Source of the DNA: an uncultured Tateyamaria sp.
GTDB lineage: Bacteria; Pseudomonadota; Alphaproteobacteria; Rhodobacterales; Rhodobacteraceae
NCBI RefSeq assembly: GCF_947494755.1
Contig: NZ_CANLVZ010000013.1
Coordinates: forward strand, 1-64,000
Direction of reading: 5' to 3'
Length of the DNA stretch: 64,000 bases
Positions 17,913 to 26,687 of this stretch are shown piece by piece. The notes below the pieces were generated by a model, which saw nothing but the letters and a program-made list of their open reading frames with translations, made no database searches and was not told the DNA's origin. Both the position numbers and the translations under genes were made by a program. Within the stretch, counting starts at the first letter, position 1, and every line of letters begins with the position of its first letter.

Positions 17913-18490
17913 CCTTCAGCCTCCGCCCGTGCAGCGGCCGCCATGCGCGCCATGGCCCCACCCAGATAGGCATCAAACGCACCCCGCCTCGAATTTACGA
18001 TCCATCGCGCAAAAGCGTTCTTGGGCTTGATGCTATAGGTCCAGTCAAAGCGGGTCTCGCCCGCGCTCACTTCTGTAAAGGTCTGGACACCTACAATTTG
18101 CTCTACCGCACGACCGGCAGCATTGGTGAAAACCCAGATCTGATACTCAAAGCGCTCTGGTTCATTCCGCAAAATCCGCTCAATCACATAGTGCCCATCC
18201 TCAAGTCGTAGCCAGCGCACCGCGCCGGCCTGAGGCCAATCGCCCTCCAACACTTTGCCTTCGGCCGGCGGGGCCAAACCGTCAGCGGGTTCCAGGAAAT
18301 CGATCAGCGGCGCACGTTGCAGAAAGGCGCGCAACTCCGCCAGGCTCAATGGCACGGTGGCCGTGGTTTCAATCACCACAGCCCCTTGCGTACTGACCGC
18401 GGGCGGGTGGGTGAACGCGGGCGGGCCATCCGGTGGCGCGGCGGTGCAATTGGCAAGGACAAACAAAACTGCGATGACAAGAAGATGCAT
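17909..18490 (-). CDS. Lipoprotein with SRPBCC-like domain
   Basis: A 193-residue protein. The signal peptide MHLLVIAVLFVLANC has a plausible lipobox (LANC, Cys15). Residues 45-185 look like an SRPBCC/polyketide-cyclase-type domain (TATVPLSLAELRAFLQ...RFDWTYSIKPKN), which forms a pocket for hydrophobic ligands. The start at 18490 puts the signal peptide at the N terminus. It is coupled to the DoxX gene downstream and divergent from a MarR regulator, with two TACG-N5-CGTA repeats between. The function may be envelope detoxification, but that is inference. Confidence 0.72.
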   Translation of the reverse strand: MHLLVIAVLFVLANCTAAPPDGPPAFTHPPAVSTQGAVVIETTATVPLSLAELRAFLQRAPLIDFLEPADGLAPPAEGKVLEGDWPQAGAVRWLRLEDGHYVIERILRNEPERFEYQIWVFTNAAGRAVEQIVGVQTFTEVSAGETRFDWTYSIKPKNAFARWIVNSRRGAFDAYLGGAMARMAAAARAEAEG

Positions 18491-18504
18491 GATGGGATCT
18501 CTTT

Positions 18505-18544
18505 GGTACGTTATACGTACCATATAGATAGTACGCAGGACGTA
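18505..18544. promoter_or_regulatory. Two tandem TACG-N5-CGTA operators
   Basis: GGTACG-TTATA-CGTACC (18505-18521) is a perfect inverted repeat, and a second TACG-CAGGA-CGTA (18532-18544) follows 25 bp further on. Both lie in the 57-bp space between the divergent lipoprotein-doxX operon and the MarR gene. The second ends 3 bp before the marR ATG. The two-site layout fits a dimeric MarR protein repressing both directions. The binding protein is inferred. Confidence 0.65.
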
Positions 18545-18547
18545 TCA

Positions 18548-18988
18548 ATGGTCAAAGAAGCAGAAATCGAAGAATTGGCAGGCGGCATCGCTCTGGTGAT
18601 CCGCGCGTTGCTGGTCGCAGGGCGCAAAGGCCAACCCGCCGAAGGCAAAATGCCGTTCAATCCGCTCTATTTCAACATGCTGCGGATGCTGGATGAGGGG
18701 CCAACGCGGCCAACCCATATGGGCACCAAGCTGGGCGTCTCCAAAACCACCCTGTCCACAGCCGTCAAGGCGCTCGAAAAGCGGGGGCTGCTGCAACGTG
18801 CAGCGGACCCAGATGACGGACGTGCGCAGGTGCTGTCGGTCACCGATGAGGGGCGCGATGTGATGACGGCGATCAAACGTCAGGACAAACGCAACGCTGC
18901 CGCGATGCTGTCCGTGCTTGAGCCGGGCGAAACCGCTGCCTTTGCCTCGGCCTTTCGGCGGATTGGAGAGGCGCTCGATGACCAGTAA
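18548..18988 (+). CDS. MarR family transcriptional regulator
   Basis: A 146-residue winged-helix regulator. The recognition region is THMGTKLGVSKTTLSTAVKALEKRGLLQR, followed by the wing DPDDGRAQVLSVTDEGR, a classic MarR layout. The start at 18548 lies just after the two TACG-N5-CGTA repeats; longer frames run through them. It probably represses itself and the divergent lipoprotein-doxX pair in response to a small hydrophobic or reactive compound. Confidence 0.92.
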   Translation: MVKEAEIEELAGGIALVIRALLVAGRKGQPAEGKMPFNPLYFNMLRMLDEGPTRPTHMGTKLGVSKTTLSTAVKALEKRGLLQRAADPDDGRAQVLSVTDEGRDVMTAIKRQDKRNAAAMLSVLEPGETAAFASAFRRIGEALDDQ

Positions 18989-19023
18989 CACATTGCGACA
19001 ATGATCACCGAAAAGGATCGATG

Positions 19024-19626
19024 ATGTCTGACAACCCTTACCGCGTGGGCGAACGCAACCCTGACGTCGCTGCCCCAACCGCCTTCACACCCGACCCGTT
19101 CAAGCGCGCCAAACCACCCCAGCCCTTGCAATTCGAGGTCAATCTGGTGGCCGAAGCGCAGTCCAAACAGCAAAAAACCGGCACCGTGTCGGTCAACATC
19201 CCCGGCTTTTCGCCGCTCAAACTCTACTGCGACGAACAGCCCCCAGTGGGCGATGATCAGGCCCCGCCACCGCTGGCCTATTTCTGTGCCGGGATCGGGT
19301 TTTGCCTGATGACGCACCTCACCGACATCTACACAGCCCGCAAGATCGAGATCACGTCGCTGCGCCTTGAGCAGCGGGTGCGCTTTGCTACGAACCTGTC
19401 GCATATGCGCGAATTGGGGCATGCAACAACAGGGCAAACCGAGCTGGTCGAGACCCATGTGTTGATCGACAGCCCTGAACCACGCGAGAAAATCCAAGAG
19501 TTGTTGGACGAGGCTGAAGGGGCCTGCATGGCGCATTTCGCCCTGCGCAACCCGATCCCGTGGTCCACGCGGCTGGTGCAAAACGGGGACGAAACCGTGA
19601 ACCGCTCCGGCAATGGTGCCCCCTGA
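19024..19626 (+). CDS. OsmC family protein
   Basis: A protein of about 200 residues with an OsmC-type fold: a beta-rich N-terminal half, then PPPLAYFCAGIGFCLMTHLTD, which corresponds to the central OsmC helix with its redox cysteines (here Cys in YFCAGIGFC), and a second half ending in a helical GACMAHFAL segment. OsmC/Ohr proteins reduce organic hydroperoxides with paired cysteines; whether the second active cysteine is conserved here is not certain. It lies 35 bp after the MarR gene on the same strand, so it may share its regulation. Confidence 0.8.
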   Translation: MSDNPYRVGERNPDVAAPTAFTPDPFKRAKPPQPLQFEVNLVAEAQSKQQKTGTVSVNIPGFSPLKLYCDEQPPVGDDQAPPPLAYFCAGIGFCLMTHLTDIYTARKIEITSLRLEQRVRFATNLSHMRELGHATTGQTELVETHVLIDSPEPREKIQELLDEAEGACMAHFALRNPIPWSTRLVQNGDETVNRSGNGAP

Positions 19627-19633
19627 ATGTAAG

Positions 19634-19667
19634 GCAGAGGTGTCCTCCGCCCGGCTTGCACCTCTGC
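19634..19667. other. Stem-loop between the OsmC gene and pheT
   Basis: GCAGAGGTG (19634-19642) and CACCTCTGC (19659-19667) form a perfect 9-bp stem with a 16-base loop. It starts 8 bp after the OsmC stop and 63 bp before the pheT start. No T tract follows, so it is either a weak or Rho-assisted terminator, or part of the pheT leader. I saw no leader peptide rich in Phe codons. Confidence 0.5.
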
Positions 19668-19729
19668 GCGATCTTTGCCATTGCAGGCCGACACTCAAAC
19701 CCAAGACCAAAGCGCGAAAAGGTGAAGGC

Positions 19730-22129
19730 ATGAAATTCACACTCAGCTGGCTCAAACAGCACCTCGACACCACCGCATCCGTGGACGAGATCACCTACGC
19801 GCTGACCGATCTGGGCCTTGAGGTTGAAAAGGTCGAGGATCGTGGTGCCAAACTGGCCGATTTCACTATTGGCAAGGTTGTCAGCGCTGAAAAACATCCC
19901 GATGCGGATCGGCTAAGGGTGTGTCAGGTCGACACGGACGAGGGCATGAAGCAGATCATCTGCGGTGCCCCGAACGCGCGCGAAGGGATCACCGTCGTTG
20001 TTGCCAAACCGGGCGTGTATGTGCCCGGCATCGACACCACCATTGGCGTGGGCAAAATTCGCGGCATCGAAAGCTTTGGCATGATGGCCTCCGAGCGCGA
20101 GATGGAACTGTCCGAAGAACATGACGGCATCATCGAACTGCCCTCAGGCGAGGTCGGAGACCGGTTCGTGGACTGGCTGGCGCAGAACGATCCGGCCAAG
20201 GTCGACCCGGTGATCGAGATTGCAATCACCCCCAACCGTCCTGACGCCTTGGGCGTGCGCGGCATCGCCTTGGATCTGGCGGCGCGCGGTGTCGGCACGA
20301 TGAAACCGGCACCCGAACCGTCGCTTGAGGGGGCATTCCCATGCCCGGTGAGTGTCAGCATCGACGAGGACACGCTTGATCAGTGCCCGGTGTTCTTTGG
20401 TCGCGTCATCCGGGGCGTCACAAACGGCCCCAGCCCCGCATGGTTGCAGGACCGCCTGCGCGCCATCGGGTTGCGTCCGATCTCGTTCCTTGTGGATGTG
20501 ACCAACTACTTCACTTTTGACCGCAACCGTCCGCTGCACGTGTTCGACGCCGACAAGATCGCTGGAGACTCCTTGCGCATCCACCGCGCCAAAGGGGGCG
20601 AGACGCTCGTTGGGCTGGATGAGAAAGAATACACATTCCAACCCGACATGACTCTGATTTCGGGTGCCAATGGCGTCGAAAGCATCGGTGGCGTGATGGG
20701 CGGGCTGCCGTCGGGCTGTACGATGGACACCGTGAATGTCTTTGTGGAGGCCGCTTACTTCGACCCGGTCCGCACGGCCTATACAGGTCGCGCGCTCAAG
20801 ATCAATTCGGACGCGCGCTATCGGTTCGAGCGCGGGATTGACCCAGCCTTCACGCCTGGAGGTCTTGATCTGGCATGCGAAATGATCGTCGAATATGCGG
20901 GTGGTGAGGTGTCGAGCCGTGTGCAGGCGGGTGCGATCCCCGACACGTCGCGCGCCTATCGTCTGGATGCGGCTCGCGTGCAAAGCCTCGTGGGTATGGA
21001 CATTCCCGAAAGCGAACAGCGCCAGACGCTGACCGCCCTTGGCTTTCGCCTTGAGGGCGACATGGCGCACGTACCCAGTTGGCGGCCCGACGTGATGGGT
21101 GAGGCTGATCTGGTCGAGGAAGTCGCCCGTGTGGCCTCGCTGACGAAACTGCAGGGGCGCCCCTTGCCGCGTTTGACCAGCGGTGTGCCCAAGCCGGTGA
21201 TGACCCCGATCCAGCGGCGCGAACAGATCGCACGGCGCACGGCGGCGGCTCTGGGGTACAACGAATGTGTGACCTACAGCTTCATTGATCAGGCGGCAGC
21301 AGCACTGTTTGGTGGCGGTGACGCTGCAACCAAGCTGGAAAACCCGATTTCGTCGGATATGAGCCATATGCGACCGGCCTTGCTGCCGGGGCTGCTACAG
21401 GCGGCGGCGCGCAATCAGGCGCGGGGTTTCATGGATCTGGCCCTGTTCGAAGTTGGCCCTGCCTTTCATGGTGGTGAGCCGGGCGAGCAGCATTTGCTGA
21501 TTTCCGGTCTGCTGGTTGGGCGCACGGGGCCGAAAGATGTGCACGGGGCTTCTCGTGCGGTCGATGTCTATGACGTCAAGGCGGATGCCGAGGCGGTTTT
21601 GTCCGCAATGGGCGCACCTGCCAAGGTGCAGATCATGCGCGGTGCCGAAGGGTGGTGGCATCCGGGCCGTCACGGCAAAATCTGCCTTGGCCCCAAGAAA
21701 GTGTTGGGCGTGTTCGGCGAACTCCACCCCCGCGTGACCGAGGCGATGGACATCAAGGGACCGGCGATGGCCTTTACCCTGTGGCCAGCCGAGATTCCGC
21801 TGCCCCGCAAGGCGGGTGCCAACAAGGGCGCGCTGGATATCAGCGATTTGCAGGCGGTCGAGCGCGACTTTGCCTTTGTCGTGGATACCGAAGTCGAGGC
21901 ACTTACGCTGATCAATGCGGCCATGGGGGCCGACAAGGCGCTTATCGAAGACGTGCGCGTGTTTGACGAATTTGTCGGTGGCAGTCTGGGCGAAGGTAAG
22001 AAATCGCTGGCCATTACCGTGCGGTTGCAGCCCCGGGATGGGACGCTGAAGGATGCCGATATTGAGGCCGTCGGCGCGAAGGTCGTGGAGAAGGTGACCA
22101 AGGCCACTGGTGGTGCTTTGCGCGGATAA
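19730..22129 (+). CDS. pheT: Phenylalanine-tRNA ligase beta subunit
   Basis: A 799-residue protein, normal for bacterial PheT. Domains in order: N-terminal MKFTLSWLKQHLD and a tRNA-binding OB fold (about 40-150, DFTIGKVVSAEKHPDADRL), the B3/B4 editing domain (about 210-370), B5 (about 400-470), the catalytic-like core, and a C-terminal FDX-ACB anticodon-binding domain (about the last 95 residues, ISDLQAVERDFAFVVD). It pairs with PheS to charge tRNA-Phe and edits Tyr-tRNA-Phe. The start at 19730 follows AAGG. It lies on the opposite strand from pheS. Confidence 0.97.
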   Translation: MKFTLSWLKQHLDTTASVDEITYALTDLGLEVEKVEDRGAKLADFTIGKVVSAEKHPDADRLRVCQVDTDEGMKQIICGAPNAREGITVVVAKPGVYVPGIDTTIGVGKIRGIESFGMMASEREMELSEEHDGIIELPSGEVGDRFVDWLAQNDPAKVDPVIEIAITPNRPDALGVRGIALDLAARGVGTMKPAPEPSLEGAFPCPVSVSIDEDTLDQCPVFFGRVIRGVTNGPSPAWLQDRLRAIGLRPISFLVDVTNYFTFDRNRPLHVFDADKIAGDSLRIHRAKGGETLVGLDEKEYTFQPDMTLISGANGVESIGGVMGGLPSGCTMDTVNVFVEAAYFDPVRTAYTGRALKINSDARYRFERGIDPAFTPGGLDLACEMIVEYAGGEVSSRVQAGAIPDTSRAYRLDAARVQSLVGMDIPESEQRQTLTALGFRLEGDMAHVPSWRPDVMGEADLVEEVARVASLTKLQGRPLPRLTSGVPKPVMTPIQRREQIARRTAAALGYNECVTYSFIDQAAAALFGGGDAATKLENPISSDMSHMRPALLPGLLQAAARNQARGFMDLALFEVGPAFHGGEPGEQHLLISGLLVGRTGPKDVHGASRAVDVYDVKADAEAVLSAMGAPAKVQIMRGAEGWWHPGRHGKICLGPKKVLGVFGELHPRVTEAMDIKGPAMAFTLWPAEIPLPRKAGANKGALDISDLQAVERDFAFVVDTEVEALTLINAAMGADKALIEDVRVFDEFVGGSLGEGKKSLAITVRLQPRDGTLKDADIEAVGAKVVEKVTKATGGALRG

Positions 22130-22144
22130 TCAGGGAGAGTGTCG

Positions 22145-22591
22145 ATGCTGAAAGTCTATTTATCCGGTGAAATTCACACCGATTGGCGTGAGCAGATTGT
22201 TGATGGTGCCAACGATCTGGATGTTCAGTTTTCCGCCCCCGTGACCGATCACGGTGCCAGCGATGATTGCGGTGTTGCGATTCTTGGGGCGGAGGACAAC
22301 AAGTATTGGCACGACCACAAGGGCGCGATGGTCAACGCGATCCGGACCCGCAGGGGGATTGCGGATGCAGATGTGGTCGTGGTCCGCTTTGGGGATCAGT
22401 ACAAGCAGTGGAACGCGGCCTTTGATGCGGGTTATGCTGCGGCACTGGGCAAGTCGTTGATCATTCTGCACGGGCCCGATCACGCCCATGCGTTGAAAGA
22501 GGTTGATGCGGCGGCGCTGGCCGTGGCGCGGGAACCGGCGCAGGTGGTCGAGATCCTGCGCTATGTGCTGACCGGCGCGCTGCTAGGATAG
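22145..22591 (+). CDS. YtoQ family protein
   Basis: A 148-residue protein of the YtoQ family, recognised from LKVYLSGEIHTDWRE at the start, SAPVTDHGASDDCGV, and KYWHDHKGAMVNAIRTRRGIADADVVVVRFG. The fold is probably related to nucleoside 2-deoxyribosyltransferases, but no function is established. It starts 15 bp after pheT with a GGGAGAG site, so it is likely cotranscribed with pheT. A structured repeat begins 4 bp after its stop. Confidence 0.85.
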   Translation: MLKVYLSGEIHTDWREQIVDGANDLDVQFSAPVTDHGASDDCGVAILGAEDNKYWHDHKGAMVNAIRTRRGIADADVVVVRFGDQYKQWNAAFDAGYAAALGKSLIILHGPDHAHALKEVDAAALAVAREPAQVVEILRYVLTGALLG

Positions 22592-22595
22592 TCGT

Positions 22596-22647
22596 CGGGC
22601 GGGACTGTTCCGGGCCGGTGGCCCGAAATGCGCCCACCCACCGACCC
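22596..22647. repeat. Intergenic hairpin repeat, family A copy 1
   Basis: A 52-bp segment starting CGGGCGGGACTGTTCCGGGC and ending CACCGACCC. It matches 58348-58398 at about 46 of 52 positions with one 1-base gap. Most differences fall in the loop (GGT against AAA), while the inner stem GGGCC/GGCCC is kept, which suggests selection for structure. It begins 4 bp after the YtoQ stop codon, so it may act in transcript 3'-end formation or stability. Confidence 0.8.
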
Positions 22648-22704
22648 ATGGTCACGCTTGTGTTGCGCGGGGTGTCCTCCTAGCCTTGGTGCAGGAGGAG
22701 CGCC

Positions 22705-24318
22705 ATGAAGTTCGACTATGTGATTGTGGGCGGCGGGTCAGCCGGATGCGTTATGGCCTCTCGTCTGAGCGAGGATGCTGCTGTCAGCGTCTGTCTGATT
22801 GAAGCGGGCGGATCGGGCCGCGACATCTTCGTCCGTGCGCCTGCGCTGGTCGCGGGCATGATCTCTGGCCGTCCCAAGATCAACAATTGGGCGTTTCATA
22901 CCGAGCCGCAGCCCGAACTGAACGGGCGGCGTGGTTTTCAGCCGCGGGGCAAGACCTTGGGGGGATCAAGCGCGATCAATGCGATGCTGTATGTGCGCGG
23001 TCATCCTGCTGACTATGATGAATGGGCAGATCTGGGAGCCACCGGGTGGGACTGGAACGCCGTGCTGCCCTGGTTTAAACACGCCGAAGGCAACGCCCGG
23101 GGCTTGGATGATCTGCACGGCAGTGATGGCCCCTTGCAGGTTAGGGACCAGTCCGAACCGCGCCCGATCTCCCATGCCTTTGTCGAGGCCGGGGCGCAGA
23201 CACAGATCCCGGTCAGCACGGATTTCAACGGGCCCGACCAAGAGGGCATTGGCCTTTATCAGGTGACCCAGCATCATAAGGGCGATGCGAAGGGTGAGCG
23301 ATGTTCTGCGGCCTCTGCCTACCTGCCCGATGCTGTCCGTGCACGGGCGAATTTGACCGTCTTGACCCGCGCGATGGCGCAGAAGGTCGAGGTCGAGGCG
23401 GGACGCGCCGTTGGCGTGCGTGTCAAACATCAAGGCCAGGTCAAACTGGTTGAGGCTGCCCACGAGGTCATCTTGTCCGCGGGCGCGTTCGGATCGCCAC
23501 AACTGCTGTTGTTGTCTGGGATCGGACCACGTGATGAGTTGGCGGCCCATGGTGTCGAGACGGTGAAAGAATTGCCCGGTGTGGGCCAAAACCTTCAGGA
23601 CCATCTGGATTACATCATCAGCTATCATTCCAAACGCGATGATGTCGTGGGTTTGGGCCCAAAGGGGCTGATGGCTTTGGGCAAGGCCGGGTTGAGGTGG
23701 CGCAAGGATGGCACGGGTCTGTTTGCGTCACCCATGGCCGAGGCGGGCGGGTTCATCAAATCCGAACGGGGTCTGGATCGCCCGGACCTGCAACTGCATT
23801 TCGTCGTCGGCATCGTGGATCAACACATGCGCAAGATCCACGTCAAGTTCGGGTATTCCTGCCACGTCTGTGTGTTGCGCCCTGAAAGCCGTGGCTCGGT
23901 TGGTCTGCAATCGGCAGACCCTGCTGCGCCGCCGCGGATCGATCCCGGATATCTGTCTGATCCACACGATCTGGCCGTCTTGATGAAAGGGGCGCGCGAG
24001 ATGGAGCGTATTCTGGACGCGCCTGCGCTTGCCCCGTGGAAGGGCAAGAAGCTATACGCTCATGACGGGAGTGATGCCAGCCTTGAGGCCGACATTCGCG
24101 GCCGTTCGGACACAATATATCACCCGGTCGGGACCTGCCGTATGGGGACAGACGACATGGCCGTGACCGATGCGTCGGGCTGTGTTCATGGGGTTGAGGG
24201 CTTGCGCGTGGTTGATGCATCGCTGATGCCGCGTCTGGTTGGGGGCAACACCAACGCGCCAACCATCATGATGGCTGAAAAGATCAGTGCAGGGATGCGC
24301 GGCGCGCCAAACCTTTAA
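22705..24318 (+). CDS. GMC family FAD-dependent oxidoreductase (choline dehydrogenase-like)
   Basis: A 537-residue flavoprotein. The N-terminal FAD motif is [20 protein letters not shown], followed by the GMC signature region [20 protein letters not shown]. The C-terminal active-site region [15 protein letters not shown] and [14 protein letters not shown] are conserved. GMC enzymes of this type oxidise alcohols such as choline or aliphatic alcohols with FAD. No betaine aldehyde dehydrogenase or bet regulator is adjacent, so a general alcohol dehydrogenase role is as likely as choline oxidation. GGAGGAG precedes the start. Confidence 0.9.
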   Translation: MKFDYVIVGGGSAGCVMASRLSEDAAVSVCLIEAGGSGRDIFVRAPALVAGMISGRPKINNWAFHTEPQPELNGRRGFQPRGKTLGGSSAINAMLYVRGHPADYDEWADLGATGWDWNAVLPWFKHAEGNARGLDDLHGSDGPLQVRDQSEPRPISHAFVEAGAQTQIPVSTDFNGPDQEGIGLYQVTQHHKGDAKGERCSAASAYLPDAVRARANLTVLTRAMAQKVEVEAGRAVGVRVKHQGQVKLVEAAHEVILSAGAFGSPQLLLLSGIGPRDELAAHGVETVKELPGVGQNLQDHLDYIISYHSKRDDVVGLGPKGLMALGKAGLRWRKDGTGLFASPMAEAGGFIKSERGLDRPDLQLHFVVGIVDQHMRKIHVKFGYSCHVCVLRPESRGSVGLQSADPAAPPRIDPGYLSDPHDLAVLMKGAREMERILDAPALAPWKGKKLYAHDGSDASLEADIRGRSDTIYHPVGTCRMGTDDMAVTDASGCVHGVEGLRVVDASLMPRLVGGNTNAPTIMMAEKISAGMRGAPNL

Positions 24319-24346
24319 GATGCGCGCCGCTTGATCGTTGTGTTTC

Positions 24347-24368
24347 AGGTATTTTTGGCGAACGGAAG
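24347..24368. repeat. Short intergenic repeat, family B copy 1
   Basis: AGGTATTTTTGGCGAA followed by C and GGAAG. The same 22 bp occurs at 59874-59895 with one mismatch (21 of 22). Both copies end 1-3 bp before the stop codon of a minus-strand gene (here the GST), so on the coding strand the element is read immediately after the stop. Confidence 0.75.
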
Positions 24369-25064
24369 TCAGGGTCGGGGTGGCGTATTCATCCCTTTGG
24401 TCACCGCAGGCCGGGCCATGAAACGGTCCAGATAGGCCCCGAGGTTCTTGTGATCATCCCAGTTCACCATGTCCTTGGCTTCGTAGAAGTTAAGCGCGTT
24501 CAGCCACGGTGCGATCGCAATATCCGCGATGGAATAGGCACCCGTGATCCAGTCCTTGTCGGATAGCGCGGTGTCGAGCACGCCGAGCAGCCGCTTGGCT
24601 TCGTCAACATAGCGTTGCTGGGGTCGCTTGTCTTCCCACTCGCTGCCTGCGAATTTCACGAAGAACCCCATCTGTCCCAGCATTGGGCCCAATCCGCCCA
24701 TCTGAAACATGAGCCATTGGATCGTCTTGGCGCGCTCGGTCGCCGTGTTGCCCATCAGTTTGCCTGACTTCTCAGCGAGGTAGATCAGGATTGCACCGGA
24801 CTCAAACAATCCGATGGGGCCGTCCGGCCCATTCGGGTCGATGATGGCCGGGATCTTGTTGTTGGGGTTCAGCGACAGGAACTCGGGGCTTTTGACATCC
24901 GCGTCTGCGAGGGTGACGAGGTGTGCCTCATAGGGGATTTCCATCTCCTCGAGGGCGATGGATGCCTTGACCCCGTTGGGCGTGGGGAAGGCAAACAATT
25001 GCAGGATATCAGGGTTTTGAGGCGTCCATTTTCGGGTGATCGGGAAGGCGCTGAGGTCGGCCAT
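24369..25064 (-). CDS. Glutathione S-transferase family protein
   Basis: A 231-residue protein with a thioredoxin-fold N-terminal domain (about 18-100; FAFPTPNGVKASIALEEM and NPNNKIPAI with the cis-proline) and a helical C-terminal domain. The FESGAILIYLAEKSG segment is the usual glutathione-binding SNAIL/ESxAI-type motif. It resembles the YghU/YfcG disulfide-bond reductase group, which begins with a similar NTPNG(V)K loop. The start at 25064 follows GGAG; upstream in-frame starts lack support. Confidence 0.87.
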   Translation of the reverse strand: MADLSAFPITRKWTPQNPDILQLFAFPTPNGVKASIALEEMEIPYEAHLVTLADADVKSPEFLSLNPNNKIPAIIDPNGPDGPIGLFESGAILIYLAEKSGKLMGNTATERAKTIQWLMFQMGGLGPMLGQMGFFVKFAGSEWEDKRPQQRYVDEAKRLLGVLDTALSDKDWITGAYSIADIAIAPWLNALNFYEAKDMVNWDDHKNLGAYLDRFMARPAVTKGMNTPPRP

Positions 25065-25213
25065 ATCGGGCATCTCCATGTAAACTACGGGTAGGACATA
25101 AGCGATTTTCCCCGTCAAAATAACCTTGGACCTGTGAGAACATGTGTTAACAGGTGTTCATCTGCGCACCAAAACAACAAAACGCGCAGCACTAAGCCAA
25201 CAAGGGACAAGAT

Positions 25214-25642
25214 ATGCTAAACGAATTCAAAGACTTTATCGCCAAGGGCAATGTCATGGACATGGCCGTCGGTATCATCATCGGGGCGGCATTTACGGCC
25301 ATCGTGTCGTCGCTGGTGGCGGACCTGATCAACCCCTTCATCGGTCTGTTTACAGGCGGTATCGACTTTACTAACATGTATTTTGTGCTGTCTGGCGATG
25401 TGCCTGAGGGCGCGTCTCTTGAAGCGGCGCGTGAGGCGGGTGCTGCCGTGTTCGCTTACGGCGCGTTTGTCATGGCTGTGATCAACTTCCTGATCATCGC
25501 GTTCGTTGTGTTTATGCTGGTCCGCAGTGTGAACAAGATCAAGGCGGCGGCTGAAAAGCCTGACGAGGTGGCCCCTGAGGTGGAAACTGGTCCAAGCGAG
25601 TTGGATATCCTGATGGAAATTCGGGACTCCCTGGCGAAGTAA
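25214..25642 (+). CDS. mscL: Large-conductance mechanosensitive channel
   Basis: A 142-residue inner-membrane protein. The amphipathic start [20 protein letters not shown] and TM1 with [22 protein letters not shown] are the MscL signature; TM2 is at about 75-98; a charged C-terminal helix ([15 protein letters not shown]) follows. It forms a pentamer that opens under membrane tension to release osmolytes. It is monocistronic, with a probable terminator downstream. Confidence 0.97.
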   Translation: MLNEFKDFIAKGNVMDMAVGIIIGAAFTAIVSSLVADLINPFIGLFTGGIDFTNMYFVLSGDVPEGASLEAAREAGAAVFAYGAFVMAVINFLIIAFVVFMLVRSVNKIKAAAEKPDEVAPEVETGPSELDILMEIRDSLAK

Positions 25643-25660
25643 GTCACTGGTTAGATTGTG

Positions 25661-25698
25661 AAAGGTGCTGCTTCTTTATTGAGGTGGCGCCTTTTTTT
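25661..25698 (+). terminator. Probable terminator after mscL
   Basis: AAAGGTGC pairs with GCGCCTTT (one G-T pair) around an 18-base loop and runs into seven T residues. It starts 19 bp after the mscL stop. The long loop lowers the confidence. Confidence 0.6.
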
Positions 25699-25862
25699 GC
25701 CCGGTTTCGAAAATGGGGCTGCTGGAGGATCGTAGCAGGCGGGTCTCGTGTGCCGCTGAGGTCAAAGCCCTGTGACCGCGAGAGCGAGAATACGGTCGCT
25801 TTCGATACCAATTTCGGAATATTGTGCGTCATTGGAAAGTCTCGTGCAAACAATGAGCGTAT

Positions 25863-26321
25863 ATGTCACTTGATCCAACTGATCGTCGTATCCTTGCCGC
25901 CCTGCAAAAGCGGGGACGCATGTCGAATGCGGATCTCAGCGAGGCTGCCAACCTGTCCCCGTCTGCGTGCCATCGCCGGGTGCAACGACTTGAAGAGTCG
26001 GGGTATATCCGGGGTTACGTCGCCCTTTTGGACGCGCGCAAGATGGGTGTGCCGACCACCGTGTTTGTGGAAATTACCCTTCAGGGTCAAGCGGATGAGG
26101 TGCTGGACGCCTTTGAAAAGGCGGTGTCGCGGATACCGGATGTGTTGGAATGTCATCTGATGGCGGGCACCGCGGATTACATCCTCAAGGTCGTTGCGGA
26201 AGGCACCGAAGATTTCGCGCGCATTCACCGTCAGCATTTGGCGCGCTTGCCCGGTGTGGCGCAGATGCAATCGAGCTTTGCGCTGCGGACGGTGTTCAAG
26301 ACAACGGCGCTGCCGGTCTGA
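25863..26321 (+). CDS. Lrp/AsnC family transcriptional regulator
   Basis: A 152-residue regulator: MSLDPTDRRILAALQKRG start, helix-turn-helix MSNADLSEAANLSPSACHRRVQRLE, and a RAM domain from about residue 65 (VFVEITLQGQADEVLDAFEKAVSRIPDVLECHLM). It is a full-length paralogue of the regulator at 4873, with a different N terminus. No divergent target gene adjoins it (mscL ends 220 bp upstream on the same strand), so its regulon cannot be guessed from position. Confidence 0.93.
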   Translation: MSLDPTDRRILAALQKRGRMSNADLSEAANLSPSACHRRVQRLEESGYIRGYVALLDARKMGVPTTVFVEITLQGQADEVLDAFEKAVSRIPDVLECHLMAGTADYILKVVAEGTEDFARIHRQHLARLPGVAQMQSSFALRTVFKTTALPV

Positions 26322-26396
26322 GATAGCCGCAATTAGCAGAATTTTTAGACCTGTCCTGTAGCACGCCTCACAACTCTTGTTTGTTTAGGTGTCGCG

Positions 26397-26687
26397 ATGC
26401 GTATTTGGATCATGATGATGGCGTTGGTGCTGTCAGGCCCGGTGGCGGCACTGGCTGTCGCACCAGAGCCTGAAGAGGGCTTGGCTCTGGTCATTGTCGC
26501 GCCTTGGCAGGATCCAGCACCCATTCTGGCTGCGATGGAGGGGCATGAAATAGGACCCGTGCGCGCGCCAATGGCCTTTCTTGTTCAATCCTCCGATCCC
26601 GAGGGACATGCCAAAGCCTATGCCGCTGGCGCGATTTGGGTCACCAACAGCGCAGTATTGGCCACGATTTGTGGAGTGGCCTTATGA
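26397..26687 (+). CDS. Small secreted protein coupled to a chemoreceptor
   Basis: A 96-residue protein with a signal peptide (about residues 1-21, [14 protein letters not shown]) and a short mature chain of mixed composition ([24 protein letters not shown]) ending in a hydrophobic segment ([16 protein letters not shown]). No family recognised. Its TGA overlaps the ATG of the chemoreceptor gene (ATGA), so the two are translationally coupled and probably act together, perhaps as a periplasmic or membrane-bound accessory. The C-terminal hydrophobic stretch could be a tail anchor. Confidence 0.65.
   Translation: MRIWIMMMALVLSGPVAALAVAPEPEEGLALVIVAPWQDPAPILAAMEGHEIGPVRAPMAFLVQSSDPEGHAKAYAAGAIWVTNSAVLATICGVAL

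Noticed and set aside
20144..21367. A 407-codon open frame on the minus strand.
   Set aside because: It is antisense to the middle of pheT; composition is His/Arg-rich and no start signal is evident.
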